This document shows, in pieces, positions 34,489 to 46,361 of a stretch of DNA of 64,000 nucleotides. Position 1 is the first letter of the stretch. Each line of letters begins with the position of its first letter. The stretch covers positions 7,611,452 to 7,675,451 of the forward strand of contig OU862933.1 in NCBI GenBank assembly GCA_917880885.1. Direction: 5' to 3'. Under the pieces are notes generated by a model. The model did not search any database. It was not told where the DNA came from and saw nothing but the letters and a program-made list of their open reading frames with translations. A program made the translations under genes and the position numbers. The DNA is from Limnephilus marmoratus (lineage: Eukaryota; Arthropoda; Insecta; Trichoptera; Limnephilidae).

Positions 34489-34879
34489 TATAATAATGGA
34501 ACCAGCGCCGTCTGGTCCTGTTCTCTCCTTTACTTTACAATATTTAACACGTATAAACGCATATAAACACAAAAAAACACAAATAAACTGTAAATTAGAT
34601 GGGAGCAAATCTCGAAAACGTGCTGTCAAAACTGTTGTTATTGTTACACTCATAAAAGAAAATTAGAAACACACTTATTGGGAAGCGCGGTCTACTGTTC
34701 ACAGAATTACTAGACTATCATCTTAACTTTGCTTGAATTAAGCTAAAGTGGCTAAAGGGTGCTCGCATGTCTCCTGCGTTAGCAGAAAATACGAAACATG
34801 TCAACCTCAATTGGCAGAAGTTGAGCTAGCTTGTCGAAGATAGGATATACTCCAGGGATTCCGGGATAATCCGTCTTTA

Positions 34880-35294
34880 TTTAATGGTTATAATGTTTAA
34901 AAATACAAACGCGAATCTAAAGATTTATATTTATGACGAAATGGTACAAAATGTAGAAGAAATTAAATATCTTGATGTCATTGTAGATTGAAAACTAAAC
35001 TTTTCCAAAAATATTTTAAAAATTGCAAAGAAAATTTCTTGGCAGAATCAAAAATAATTCTAAATAAAGAAACATGTCAGATAATATCTACAAGAAACAA
35101 TTATATCACCACACGTTAATTACTGTTCAAGTATTCTTTTTCTCTGCAATGAAGAGAAACTGAAAAAAAGCAAATACTGCAAAAAAATAATACTCAAGCG
35201 CAACATACAGGAATAATAGACATGTTAAAGGAACAAAATTTTATGACAGTGAAGTGAACATACAAATGAAAGAACTAATTTTTATATATAAACT
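34880..35294 (+). pseudogene. LINE RT C-terminal remnant, 5' part (split by Helitron 2)
   Basis: The plus strand reads VEEIKYLDVIVD*KLNFSKNI, then PHVNYCSSILFLCNEEKL, patterns of the thumb/C-terminal part of LINE RTs (IKYLGV.ID..L.F..., Y..SI.F). Several stops are present. The frame is cut by the Helitron at 35295 and resumes at 36338. Confidence 0.6.
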
Positions 35295-36337
35295 AGCTGA
35301 CCCGCCGAACTTCGTACCGCCTCAAAATCAATAACTGTAGATTTAAATTCCGTATTTTTATTAAATTTAAAATTACACAATGAAGAAATTATCGATGAGC
35401 AGCTGTCCGTGTTTTGTTTTTGTCAGTATCAGAGATGACATTGTATACGGATTATTTTGTTTGTGATTTTCTTACGTTTCCACTTAATTACGGGAATTTG
35501 GTGCCGCCGCCCCGGGAATCATTTATTGGATAACCAACACCTCTTCTATAGGTCACCCCAAGTGGTTCGCTACGTTTGTCCGCCTGCTGCGTGGCGGGAC
35601 GGATTGAGAGATGCTTGTTGAGGAGAAGGCCTACTGACCTTTCCAGCCGGACTCTCTCGACCCATTGCCTTGCACCACAGTTGGAGGATTGGATTCATAA
35701 GTCCGTCACTCCCGGATACACTGACCTCCAGATTCCTACCCACCCCTCATTCATTTTTCCTTCCCAGAACTTCCTATCCTCCCCTTCCTTAAAAAGACCC
35801 TCCACATAGCATCGCCTAAGATGACATAGGTCCTGAGCGAAATTATTTTCCTCAGTTCCTCCTGTGTGGAACTTACGTAAGACAAAATGCGTTGAAACGC
35901 AACTGAAATGAATTTCAGAGATTTATTATTATTGTATTTTTCCTTTGGGGGGGTTGCAGACATACGTTCTTTTTCTCCTTTTCGACTATTGACATTTTGT
36001 GTGTAAGAAAGAGGGTCAGCATTATAATGAACAAATGCAAAACAATCAGCGCATTGACATTTGAAGTTTTCGAATTTTTGGAATTCAGTTCAATATTATA
36101 CCTATCACAATATTGCTGCAGTTCTTTCAAAATGTGAGAATTCGTTCCATACAAAATGTATGAAGAAATTAATTTTCTTCATAACTTTCTTTTTCGTGAA
36201 TTCTTGCGATGTTTTATTAGTTATTCTGTTATCCGGAGCGGAGACAAATCTAACAAATCAAAGATCATCAAAATCGGTCCAGCCGTTCTCGAGTAATAAA
36301 TAGTGTAACTAACCCGACTTTGTTTTATATATTAAGA
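35295..36337 (-). mobile_element. Helitron copy 2, carrying the same embedded SINE-like piece
   Basis: Minus-strand 5' end TCTTAATATATAAAAC after an A; 3' end ...CGGGTCAGCTAG before a T. Both ends match copy 1 (2227-3452). It carries the SINE-like piece at the same place relative to the Helitron 3' part and in the same relative orientation. The helicase remnant is missing. It is inserted into an older LINE fragment, which gives a relative date. Confidence 0.8.
35490..35880 (+). mobile_element. SINE-like family, copy D (inside Helitron 2)
   Basis: Full head-to-tail match: 'gtgccgccgccccggg', 'ggataaccaacacctc', through 'cctcctgtgtggaact', without a clear poly(A). Unlike copy A in Helitron 1, it keeps its 3' tail. 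Confidence 0.75.
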
Positions 36338-36590
36338 TTTAGCACGGGAATGGATCTAAAGAACTGAAAAGAAAAATAAATTTACCATACGATATATGTA
36401 CACAACACGGAACAAGAAATGCAAAGCAAATAGATTGCCAAAAAGGAAGAAAGCAAGCACCCAGAAAACACTTTATGTACCAGGTCGTCCAACATCATAA
36501 CAAAATTCCGATTGAAATTACCGTGATTGAGAATATATTTAAAATTGAAGAGGAATTAAGGAAGTATGTCTACCTAAAATATTGATGTTT
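36338..36590 (+). pseudogene. LINE RT C-terminal remnant, 3' part (after Helitron 2)
   Basis: Reads LPYDICTQHGTRNAKQIDCQ, then VVQHHNKIPIEI and ENIFKIEEELRKYV to a stop. This is the usual LINE C-terminal order (T.HGTRN...., YN.LP..I, F+..++.++), and it continues the fragment that stops at 35294. Confidence 0.6.
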
Positions 36591-36709
36591 TGTAAGTGAA
36601 TGAATACATTTAAATTTAAAATATTAAAAGCTATTTTATTTATGCCAAAATTTCATAAGTAATTTTTTCGTTTTAGTTTTTTTTTCTCAAATTATTAGCA
36701 CACACGACG

Positions 36710-37132
36710 AAGGTTAAACGTCACGTACGTTATAATCTACGCATTCACAGATGGCGCCGATTAAATAATTTTAGGTTTTTATTACTTTTTTATTAATATT
36801 AAGGTAAATTAATTGTTTGCGCCCATACATATTTAATATGAATATAAATAAATAGTTTTGTCCATAAACAAACCCAAATCTTTCAAGAAAGGCTGAAAAA
36901 TTCAATTTTGTATCGGTGCCTCAATCCAATATTTAAGCCTTTCTTGAAAGATTTGGGTCTGTTTATGGACAAAACTATTTATTTATATTCATATTAAATA
37001 TATACGAGCGCAAACAATAAATTTACTTTAATGTTTTAAAGCGTAACGTGCAAAATGTATTAAAAACCTAAAATATTTTGATTTGAGCCATCTGTGAATG
37101 CTTAGATTATAACGTACGTGACGTTTAACCTT
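36710..37132. repeat. 423-bp foldback element
   Basis: The outer arms (AAGGTTAAACGTCACGTACG... and its complement at 37085-37132) and inner arms (around 'agttttgtccataaacaaac' and its complement) pair almost throughout, leaving a ~40-bp loop. Partial relatives lie at about 48940-49080 and 50650-50830, so it is a small family. No TSD is visible. Confidence 0.8.
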
Positions 37133-39284
37133 AATAGTAATAAAATAAATAAATAAAAGAAAATAAAAAAATAAATAAGTTATCTTAGACCAACAATGAA
37201 TCTACAATATTATTGTTTTTAATGCAATGAAATGAAAGTAAAAGTAAACAAAGACTAAATAGGTATGTTATTTTTACGGTAATGTTTGAAATAAAAGTAA
37301 AATTCGTAATTTATGATCCACTAATTAGTAGGTAGGCAACTCATTTTACACATTGGTCTACGCCAAAAATAATAGACTTTGGTCTACTTGCAAGAGTAAT
37401 GATGATTCATGCAACAACGTTTGTCGAATTATCAGTAACACTCTTCGAAGGCGGTGGTAGATCAGCAACATTCTTGGATACATGAATATATTAATAGGAA
37501 AAATATAATATGTTATCGCTATCGAATTAATGATGGTGTACATACTTTCACTTACCGATTGCCCAAAGGGGAAAACTGTAAGAATCGCCTATGTGAGAGA
37601 TATGTAACAATTTGCAGTTGAATAATTGCTGGCTTTAGTCATGTTTAGCGACCACATCGTAAAAGTCAGACCATCTGAATTCTGCAATATCCGGAGAACC
37701 AAATCGTTTTTAAACCGATTTTTCGGAATTGCATACCCTCCTCTATCTGACATTTTTTTCTATCCTCAAAGATAGATGCCGTAATGTTTGGGCCAAGTTG
37801 TGAAGCATTACTAGTTATTTATTTTTTATTTATTTATTGCTTCTTCACAATTTATATACATATATTTTTAGCATGTAATTATTAACCCCACTAGAGTACG
37901 CCTGTATCGGGGTTAATAATTTCACAATTTAATAAAAATAACACACGCAAATAACGGTCATGCAAAACAATTAAGTAAAAGCAAAATAATAAAATTTAAA
38001 AATAAAATGATAAACAGAGAAAATAATAAGTGATAAAAATATATGAATTAAAAAATGATCAGACAAAATGTTATCATTCATTATATCATTAGTTCATACC
38101 ATTTTCAACAATAGATATAATTAAAAAAATATATGTCCTTAAGGTTTTTTTTTTAAATATGTGTTAAAGAAAAAAACAAAGATTTATAAGCGATTACATT
38201 AGAGCGAATCTTTCTTATGCAATGACTATCAAATAATTATGAAATAAATATGAAAGAAACCGTTTTGATCACAACATTATTGTTTTCATTCCATTTAAGT
38301 GCCCGTTTTCATTAAAATATGATTGTATTTTATAGTGTAAGTGACACCTTAGAAATGCCATCTGTGTGATCTTTTAGTTTTGACAAAGTTATGGCATACG
38401 ATAACCCCTATATATTTATTTATTTATTGTTTCTTTACCTTTTTAATTTAGGTGTTATTGTTTAAATTGAAATTTTGAACTTCGTTTTGACTTGAGATTA
38501 ACAATTTTTTAGAGTACACAAAATAATATAGGTGTTGAAAGACAATATTATTGAATAATATTTCTAACGGAATGGGCCTCTACTGTACTATAGGAACACA
38601 TACATTATAACGTAAAACATGTAGAGTGACCATAGTTCAAAGGGAGCCTGATACGCCTCAATACAAAGGACTATCCCAGCAAAACCATGGATCCAACGAC
38701 TCCCCCATTTTTCCAAAAAATAAATTTCCTCACTTATTCAAATGAGAATTGAACTTAGTTCCGTACCATAGTCCCGATTGTAACTTCTATGGTACAGAAT
38801 AGGAACTTAGACACATATTTTTGGTGGTCCCTTACTAAACAAATATCCATCAACCTTTATTTAAAATTGCTTGCCTTCCATTCAACACTTCATTTCTTCC
38901 AAGTCTGAATTCGATTCAAATCTTTCATATGATTTTGAACTTTGCCCCTTTTAAATAAAATTAATATGTACATTGACCTTCCATCTCTCCATAATTTAAA
39001 CTGATGATCTAGAACAACCTTGAAAGCGAGAAACTTTTGAAAAAACCATCAGTACGAATAAAACAGCGAGTATTAATGCCAATAAATATAAAGTAGCTGA
39101 CGGTGAACTCTGACCACGCGAAATTTGTGCAGAGTTTTCTTTCTGAAATATGTAGGTGATCGTAACTATTTTCCATGCGCAGTGTAACGAATAAGACAAT
39201 GTTTCTTTGAATATTTACACCTCATTCCAGAGATTTAGATTCTTGAAATTGATTGCGAAAGACAACGATGGAGATATGAATCTT
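37133..39284. other. AT-rich stretch without supported gene
   Basis: I see only short frames and TTTA/TTTATTTA microsatellite near 37820 and 38410. No element is recognised. Confidence 0.35.
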
Positions 39285-39480
39285 TTTTAAAATGGCTTTA
39301 GCCATTCTTCGTGACAAGACCTGAATATCCAGGTAGGTACTTCCCAATCATCATTTTCTCCGAATCCTTATCCCTTCCGATTTCCTTCAATCTACCAACG
39401 TTCCCCGAATAGGGAATGCTATAGTTTCGGTGATTTCGGGCATTGGGACTCTTTTTACATATGTACATTAAAATAAATGA
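39285..39480 (+). mobile_element. Old body fragment of the tRNA-SINE family (S4)
   Basis: 'aaaatggctttagccattc' then 'tgacaagacctgaatatccaggta' and the C/T-rich stretch align with the body at 44110-44240, much diverged. No tRNA head. Confidence 0.55.
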
Positions 39481-39540
39481 TTAAGCCGCCGCTACCCGAA
39501 TTTCTTCCTACATATCTCCCTTAAACATTTGAAGTTTTTA

Positions 39541-39850
39541 AGCTCTTAAAAAATATATGTTATTTTTTAAGATAATATCTAGACGTTGCCCACGCCGAAA
39601 CGCAAATCATATGAAATTCCTTCGATAGAAAAAAATCGCAATGTATGCTCCGAAAATTATCACAAACACGTTCATTTCACTTATTTTAGAAGTTATATGT
39701 ATGAAAAAATTTACAGTGTTTCTTTAAATGCTACTTTAGATGTTTCCCACAAGATTTTTGCTCTATTTTAAACGAGTCGTATTAATATTAGCGCGCTCTC
39801 TCCAACATTCGTAATTACATCTCTCCATCTTCTTCTTTTTGAGCGGGAAT
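39541..39850 (+). repeat. ~300-bp dispersed repeat, copy 1
   Basis: It matches 45285-45620 in inverted orientation. Both copies keep a readable frame (PTPKRKSYEIPSIEKNRN in this copy, PAPKRKLFKIPLIEKNRK in the other) and end 'ctctccatcttcttctttt'. The unit's nature is unknown; the (GAAGAAGATGG) end resembles LINE 3' termini. Confidence 0.6.
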
Positions 39851-40636
39851 ACGGCGCCTTAAAGTGCTGTATGCGAATGGCAAAGTATTTCATAGGTAAT
39901 GAATAATCTTAATTACATTAATTTTCGATGAAGATATCATAGAAAAGAAAACCAAACAAAATGGAAGTCTTCAAAAGATTTGTCAGAATCATCAAAATTA
40001 ATTACCCGGCTTAAAAGAAAGCTTCCAACACTAATTTTAAAATAGGCCTTAAAAAAGTGAAGACATAAAACTTTATAATTACTGCAATCATCAGAGGCGA
40101 AACAAATAACGCTTCATTAAAATTTCAAGTAATTCTTTGTATTGTAACCACTTATTTATTTATGCTAATGACACGCACATAAATAAATGGATTATGTGTG
40201 TCATTTTGGAATCATAAATAACATAAAGAACTTTGTTATATTCTGAAATATCATTCGTCGAAGTTTATCTTGTAAATAATGTTAAATTATTTTCGTTGTG
40301 AAAGTCAAAGAACGCGGCTTTGCATGATTTTACACAGTTGACTGAGCGCAGTGAAGTCTTGTTTTTGTTAAATAAACCAAATAAATCAACACTTATGTTT
40401 CAACTTCATTACATAATATTTATTAATTAATAGAAAATACATGAATTCCTCACAATCTACATGAAACCGTTACAACTTCGTGCTCGCCATTTTTATCAAC
40501 AAACTCCTTCTCTACCTTTCAGTGTTGCCAACTTCTTCACAAAAGCTAGATTCTTCAAAATCACTTTTCTCAACTGTTTTAACTCATCGTCTATCCTTAT
40601 TTTTTTTGTTCGTTCCGTTTCAAGATGGTGGCCGTT

Positions 40637-41268
40637 TTAAGAGGACATTACCAGAGAAAACCAGAAATATGTCATTTTCATATCAGATTTTAGACGTATT
40701 GACTCTTTTCAATTTTGAGAAATTTTTTTAATTTTTAGTATAATAAGGTTATTCCATAGGTCGTTGGCAGATTTGTTAAATTTTCAAATAAGATTTTGTA
40801 TTATACCACAACCATTTCAAATAATATAATCTTGCAGTAAAATAAATCAATACATTATCTAGCACACGCATGTTTTAGAATTTTAATTTTAGTTTCAATA
40901 AAATCATTTAAAAATATGTACGTACATGTGTTTCTTGACGAAAATTGGTCCATTTGTGTATTTATTTGCGCACTTACAAACTAATATATTTCAGATTTTT
41001 TTAACATTCTTATTAAATTTAGACATTATTGAAAAATTATAAATACTTATAATCAAAAAATAATTACAAAAAGTACATTATTTTAATTGTTTTATTATCA
41101 CGCCTTTCAGCATTTTTGGATGAAGGTATAAATTAAAGCTAATTTGGATTGAAATAAATTCGATATTGAGTTATAATTTAAAAAAGCTGGTACGGAGAAA
41201 AATTAATCTTTCTCATTGTAACCGTCCTGCACGATCGTAAGGAAAACTTTTGACGAAATGTGGATTTT
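40637..41268 (+). repeat. ~630-bp dispersed repeat, copy 1
   Basis: About 90% alike to 47372-48056 in direct orientation, from 'ttaagaggacattaccagag' to 'gacgaaatgtggatttt'. Copy 2 has an extra ~55 bp. Non-coding, no visible TIR; family unknown. Confidence 0.8.
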
Positions 41269-41929
41269 ATTAAATGTGGTTAAACGCTCAGTGGTTCAGT
41301 GAAGATTATTTTTTAAAATTATTTTATATATTATGGTTTATTTATGCACCTACTTACAAATCGTATAATTTCAGGGGGAAATTTGATTTCGATTTATTAA
41401 ATAAGAGAAAATTAACATATTTTTTGGACGCGAGTTCTACTGTTGGCAGAACATCTTGTGGTGTGGGTTATTTTTTCATTTTTTAGCCCAAGCCCACATC
41501 TTTCAATTCTTGTTCAAAAACCATGTAGACGTTCAAACACAGATGGATACGGAAAGGATGACGCCACGGTATTAAGTTTGAGGAGATGAAAAAGAATTCA
41601 AGATGATAGCAATTCAAACGAAATAAACAAGGAAAAGAGCGTGTTAAGATGTTTTGGATGTATACCTACATAGAGCAGATAAATTGAGAGAGAAGTGTCA
41701 CGATGAAAAGTAGATGAAAAAGAAGTCTTATATGCACGGGAACACATTACATGACCGATTAAATCAAATACCTAACAATTATAAATTGCGTGACAAAAAG
41801 ACCTTCAGAAGCGCGCCTGGCGGAAGGTGGAAATGACATATACGCGCGCGCAGGTTTGGGGTTGAATTCATCCAGTGTATTTTGAGAAGCGGAAGTATGG
41901 AGACGTGTTCTAGTGCTATATCAATGCAA
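41269..41929. other. Intergenic DNA with a short repeat and a possible LINE-tail trace
   Basis: 41345-41410 resembles 28945-29015 near the 3' end of the large retrotransposon. At 41640-41760 weak similarity to the LINE-tail minisatellite may be seen. Nothing firmer. Confidence 0.35.
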
Positions 41930-42251
41930 GTTAACAGCGAGCTTAGCGATCGTATGTTTAGGGTGAAGATGAAGATGCTGTTGATAGGTCTACTGTAAAC
42001 CGACGGCTAATAAAATTTCCTGATTTCGAGCCTCGAAAATTGTTGATGAAACAGTGATGTCGATCACTGCCAGTACTGCCACAGACGATAAATATGGTAA
42101 ACTCGTTGACTATTTGATTTTGGAATATCCCAGGATTCCCAGGACGTCACGCCTGATTATTGAACACTTGAGATACCGTAAAATCTTTGCACGATGGGTT
42201 CAATCATATCTTAGTTGCAATATGACATACATACACACTTCGCAACTGTAA
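41930..42251 (+). pseudogene. Mariner-like transposase N-terminal remnant
   Basis: A frame near 41960-42020 reads GEDEDAVDRSTVNRRLIKF, like the first helix-turn-helix (Y.GEDAVD.STV.RW...F). After a frame change the ORF from 42054 reads ITASTATDDKYGKLVDYLIL, then IIEHLRYRKIFARWVQSYLS, like the second DNA-binding helix-turn-helix (T....KV..LI....R....I, HLGYRKVCARWVPR.L). In an intact element this half binds the terminal repeats. The DDE catalytic part is missing, so the gene is dead. Confidence 0.6.
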
Positions 42252-42955
42252 AGGCTCTGCGAAACCTGGAGTTTGATCTGACTCACATCCTCCTTACCCT
42301 CCAAACTTAAACCTTTCTCTTTTTATTATTTTCCTCCGCTCAAGAGAGACCTCAAGGGTAATCATTACACCCAGGGGCCCGAAATGTCGGGGCCCCTTTA
42401 CCGATGGCGGTCTAACGGGGGGGGGGAGGTTGAACGAGCTTCTAAACGCCTCCTTGTTCCCCTAATCAAATCCTTAAAAGGCTTTAATGGGGTGAGGGTG
42501 GGGTAGGTTTTAAAACTTTTGATTTTTTTCAGAATGTATATTGAGTACTGTGTTAAAATTTCAAGTAAATCGGAGCAAAACTAACGAAGGTACAGCGTTT
42601 TCACTCACTTTTATTTTCCCAAGCAGATAGGTAGTGCATACTGAAGCTTGTACAATATTTAGATTTTTAACATATATATGTATAATTAGAAATAAAATGA
42701 AACAAATGCCAATATAAACCACACACGGCACCTTCAATCACTTCAGATACTAAGTAACGTGGCAACAAAAAGAAGGAAAATACAACTATGTTTAGGTACA
42801 TATTTGTTTTAATTAGAGACTTTTTATTTATTATTTGTCCATGATGTGAACATTAGTTATTTATTGGGTTATAACCTAATTATTATAATTTGTTGTTTTC
42901 TTTAATGCGTGTACCTAAAATGTTATTAACAAGTAAATGTTCCTAATAAAAAAAA
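42252..42955. other. Intergenic DNA with G/C-rich patch
   Basis: 42370-42480 is GC-rich with an 11-12 bp G run and a small inverted repeat (ggggcccgaaatgtcggggcccc-like). No gene recognised. Confidence 0.35.
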
Positions 42956-42974
42956 AAACATCTTGAAAGTTGAT

Positions 42975-43098
42975 TTTTTCCGAAACTTCGTTGCTCACTA
43001 ATTGAAGCAAGTCATTTTTTCCCGGGACGCGGAGCCCCTAGCCGATCCGGGGCCCCTAGGCAGTTGCCTACTCTGCCTTAGGGATAATCCGGTACTGA
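42975..43098 (-). mobile_element. Possible hAT terminal fragment
   Basis: The minus strand starts CAGTACCGGATTATCCCTAA and soon reads 'gcagttgcctaggggcc', resembling hAT-type insect termini (CAGTGCCGGATT...). The opposite end and TSD are not found. Confidence 0.35.
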
Positions 43099-43380
43099 TT
43101 ACACCTAGGACGATGAGGTATAGGCAGCTGTCAAGTCCTTCATTCGAGAAAAATCAGAAGAATTTTTCAGTGACGGAAGAAAAAAACTTGTTACACGTTG
43201 GGAGAAATATGTTAGCTTTAACGGTAACTATGTTGAAAAATAAATACGTGATATTGAAGCTTTGAAATTGTACATTAATTTAATTTTTGTCCGATCTTGC
43301 TATTGGTTTTTGTTCGAATTCTATAAGCATGTGTGTATTACTTTTCAGCTTACTCTCGTACGTTTGTTAATACATTATTT

Positions 43381-43731
43381 CATGGGATGAGATTTGTCTA
43401 GGTCTTGGTGGCGGATGCGTTTGCCCAACCACTGCGTGGCGGGCTGGATCGGAGGAGACTGATTGAGGGAGGCCTTTTGACCTCTCCAGCCTGATTCTCC
43501 CGACCCTTCGCCTTGCACTGCAGTGTGAGGAATAGATTCATGCCTCCGTCACTCCTGGCCAGACTGACCCCCAGATTCCTACCCACCCCTCATACCTTTT
43601 TCCTTCCCATATTTTCTTCTCCTTCCTTTCCCTTAAGAAACCCTCCACATAGCATCCTCAAAGATGACATAGGCCCCTAGGGAAATTGTTTTCCTCGGTG
43701 CCTCCTGTGTGGAGCTAATGTAAAAAAAAAA
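43381..43731 (+). mobile_element. SINE-like family, copy E (poly(A))
   Basis: Matches from 'gggatgagatttgtctaggtc' (head truncated) to 'cctcctgtgtggagctaatg' plus poly(A). It keeps the middle part missing from copies B and H. Confidence 0.75.
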
Positions 43732-43734
43732 GGT

Positions 43735-43886
43735 CAGATAGATACGAATCAAATAATAATTGTTTGTGGTAAAATGAGGCGTTCGTGATAAACGGAGAAA
43801 GGGGATGTAAGTAATGTATGACGTGGAAGTGAAATGTAAAAGAAGTCGGGGATGCCCGAGAAAGACATGGCGTGATCAAATGAATC
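43735..43886 (+). repeat. LINE-tail minisatellite, segment 1
   Basis: One ~128-bp unit; translated in one frame it includes VMYDVEVKCKRSRGCPRKTW, the GRPRKTW.D C-terminal signature of many LINE RTs. The tRNA-SINE S2 is inserted directly after it. Confidence 0.65.
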
Positions 43887-44300
43887 GACGGCCGGCGTAG
43901 TCCAGTGGTAAGGCTCTTGACTCGCACTCCGAAGGCCGCGGGATCGAATCCCGACGTGGCAAATAAATTTTATTTGATTAATTGGTGTTATTTCACAATT
44001 TATTCATTTAAAATAATATATAGTATATTTGCGGCACGTTCCAGAGTGGAAGATACTCTCAGTATCGCCCTGGTGTAAGACCACCATTCAGAATTGAAAC
44101 GTTGCTTGAAAATGGCTTTAGCCGTGTTTAGTGACCAGATCTGAATAGCCAGGTACTTCCCAACCTTCCTCTTCCCCACCTCCTTCCCCTCCCCACTACC
44201 TTCAGCCTCACAACATACCCTAATTGGGGATGCCATAGTCTCACTGGCTCCAGACGGGAGCAGTTGAGATTCTTGTGCGGTATTATGTAAAAAAAAAAAA
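43887..44300 (+). mobile_element. tRNA-derived SINE, copy S2
   Basis: tRNA-like head with B box GGATCGAATCC (43941-43951), the same body as S1, and a 12-A tail. It interrupts the LINE-tail minisatellite. Confidence 0.85.
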
Positions 44301-44305
44301 TAAAA

Positions 44306-44590
44306 ATATAGTATATTTGCGGCACGTTCCAGAGTGGAAGATACTCTCAGTATCGCCTTGGTGTAAGACCACCATTCAAAATTGAAACGTTGCTTGAAAT
44401 AACTTCTGCCGTGTTTGGTGACCAGATCTGAATTGAATCTGAAGCCAGGCACTTCCCTCCTTCCTCTTCCCTATCTCCTTCCCCTCCCACTACCTTCAGC
44501 CTTACAACATACCCCAATTGGGGAAGCCATACTCCCACTGGCTCCAGACGGGAGCAGTTTGGACTCTCGTGCGGTAATTCATGTAAATCA
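44306..44590 (+). mobile_element. SINE body copy S3, without tRNA head
   Basis: Starts 'atagtatatttgcggcacg' immediately after the poly(A) of S2 and repeats the body to 'gtgcggtaattcatgtaaat'. A dimeric insertion or a 5'-truncated second copy would explain it. Confidence 0.8.
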
Positions 44591-44965
44591 AGGTAGGTTC
44601 AAATGAGATGTACGTTACGAACGAAAAAAGGAATGTAAGTAAAATAATGTGTGACGTGAAAACGAAATGTAAAAGAAGACGGGTATGCCCAAGGAAGACA
44701 TTGCGTGATCAAATGAATAAAGGTGGGTTAAAATGAGATGTATATTATGAACGAAAAAAGGGGTGTAAGTAAAATAATGTAAGACGTGAAAGCGAAATGT
44801 AAAAGTCGGGGATGCCCGAGGAAGACATAGCGTGATCAAATGAATCAAGATGGGTTAAAATGAGATGTATGTTATGAACGAAAAAAGAGGTATAAGTAAA
44901 AGAATGCATGACGTTAAAGTGAAATGTAAAAGAAGTCGGGGATGCCCGAGGAAAACATGATAATA
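44591..44965 (+). repeat. LINE-tail minisatellite, segment 2 (three ~128-bp units)
   Basis: Units start with 'aatgagatgta' at 44602, 44732 and 44859 (periods 130 and 127 bp). Each holds the same RGCPRKTW-like reading. From 44966 to 45284 the DNA looks like LINE 3' UTR, ending near 'gctcgaaaagaagaagatgg'. Confidence 0.8.
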
Positions 44966-45284
44966 AGATCAAAAGATTTGACACTATGGGAAATCAGTTC
45001 TTGGGTAATGTTGACATATTTAATATCAACTTGGCGAGTTTCATGGATAATGTAAAATATTTATTCTAACACTATTCTCAAACTTATCTTGAATTTTTGT
45101 AAACCTTTCAAATCACTTTATTTTTCATTTTCTGCTTCTTGTATTTTTATGACCTGTGTGCATTTTTTATCCAATGTAATTTTATTTTTATTCTCTTTCT
45201 TAAGTTTCAAAATTATCTGTCATATTAAGATTGTACTACCAATCATGTAAAAGCCCTCTGGGCGTTAAGGCTCTGCAACTGGGC

Positions 45285-45620
45285 TCGAAAAGAAGAAGAT
45301 GGAGAGATACGAAATTACGAATGTTAGAGGAGAGCGCTAACATTTACAGCGACAAAATCGATGCGAAAATTGCGAAAATGCTTAATAAAACACGACTCGT
45401 TTAAAATAGAGCGAAAATCTCCTTAAACAGCATTCAAAGAAACACTGTGATTTTTTTTTATACATATAACTTGTAAAATAAGTGAAACAAACGTGTTTAT
45501 AATAATTTTTGGAGCATACTTTTCGATTTTTTTCTATCAAGGGAATTTTAAATAATTTGCGTTTCGGCGCGGGCAAAGTCTAGATATTATCTTCAAGAAT
45601 AACATATATTTTTTTAAGAG
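45285..45620 (-). repeat. ~300-bp dispersed repeat, copy 2 (inverted)
   Basis: Inverted partner of 39541-39850, with the readable frame PAPKRKLFKIPLIEKNRK from about 45576 on the minus strand. Confidence 0.6.
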
Positions 45621-45714
45621 CTTTAAAACTTACCGTGTTCAAGGGAAATATGTAATAAATCAGTAGAAATCGGGGTTGCGGGCCCTTAAATAAAAACATT
45701 TAAAATGAGGAAAA

Positions 45715-45955
45715 AAAATTATCAATATGGGGTAAAATGAGACGTGTGTGATAAACGAAAAAAGGGGTGTGAGAATGTACGACGTGGAAGTGAAAGGTAG
45801 ATGAAGTTGGGGAAGACCGAGAAAGAGATGACAAGTTCAATCGAATCAAATACTTACATATTATGTGTGATAAATAAAGAGGAATGTATTACGTGGAAGT
45901 GAGTGGTACATGAAGTCAAGGAAGCCTGTGGAAGACATGGCATGATCAAGTGGGT
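45715..45955 (+). repeat. LINE-tail minisatellite, segment 3 (diverged units)
   Basis: Two diverged units ('gacgtggaagtgaaaggtag' and 'tacgtggaagtgagtggtac') parallel 43735-43886. From 45956 to 46361 nothing is recognised apart from a three-copy CCTAA run at about 46037. Confidence 0.6.
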
Positions 45956-46361
45956 CAAATAATTAAAAAATTTAAAAAATATACCAACAATAACATTATT
46001 TCCCACTTAGCTTACACCCATTCTTCAGGTACACCAGATAACCTAACCTAACCATGAAACATTACTTCAAACTGGTTACAGTCTCGAGGAACGCCGGGTA
46101 ATATGAGGAAATAGCACGATGGGTATTTATATTTGGTTGGGTAGTAAATTTATACGATTTGCATTACTACCGTAATCCCGAAAACAATCAATTTCCACAC
46201 ACAGCAGTTCACTTTCGTATTTACTTTAGCCATTATCTCAAGCCAATATCAGTTCACCATTCTAAAAGCGAAGTTATTCAGATTTTTAAACCCCTCTCGG
46301 GCATCGATAAAATAATGTCATGTTATTAAATATTCCCGCGTGACAATCAAATTTTAAATAT

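Larger units (their letters stand above)
28985..34690 (-). mobile_element. Near-full-length I/jockey-group non-LTR retrotransposon
   Basis: Two coding regions in the order gag-like ORF1 then endonuclease-RT-RNase H ORF2 run on the minus strand, with an 8-nt stop/start overlap (ATGGATAA). The 5' UTR is about 200 bp and the 3' UTR about 190 bp. The exact ends are uncertain. A tRNA-derived SINE is inserted in ORF1. The layout with three CCHC knuckles and an RNase H domain fits the I/R1/jockey supergroup. Confidence 0.85.

Noticed and set aside
46035..46050. Telomeric (TTAGG)n sequence
   Set aside because: Only about three units occur here and near 62143. Too short to be telomeric; chance or an ancient trace.
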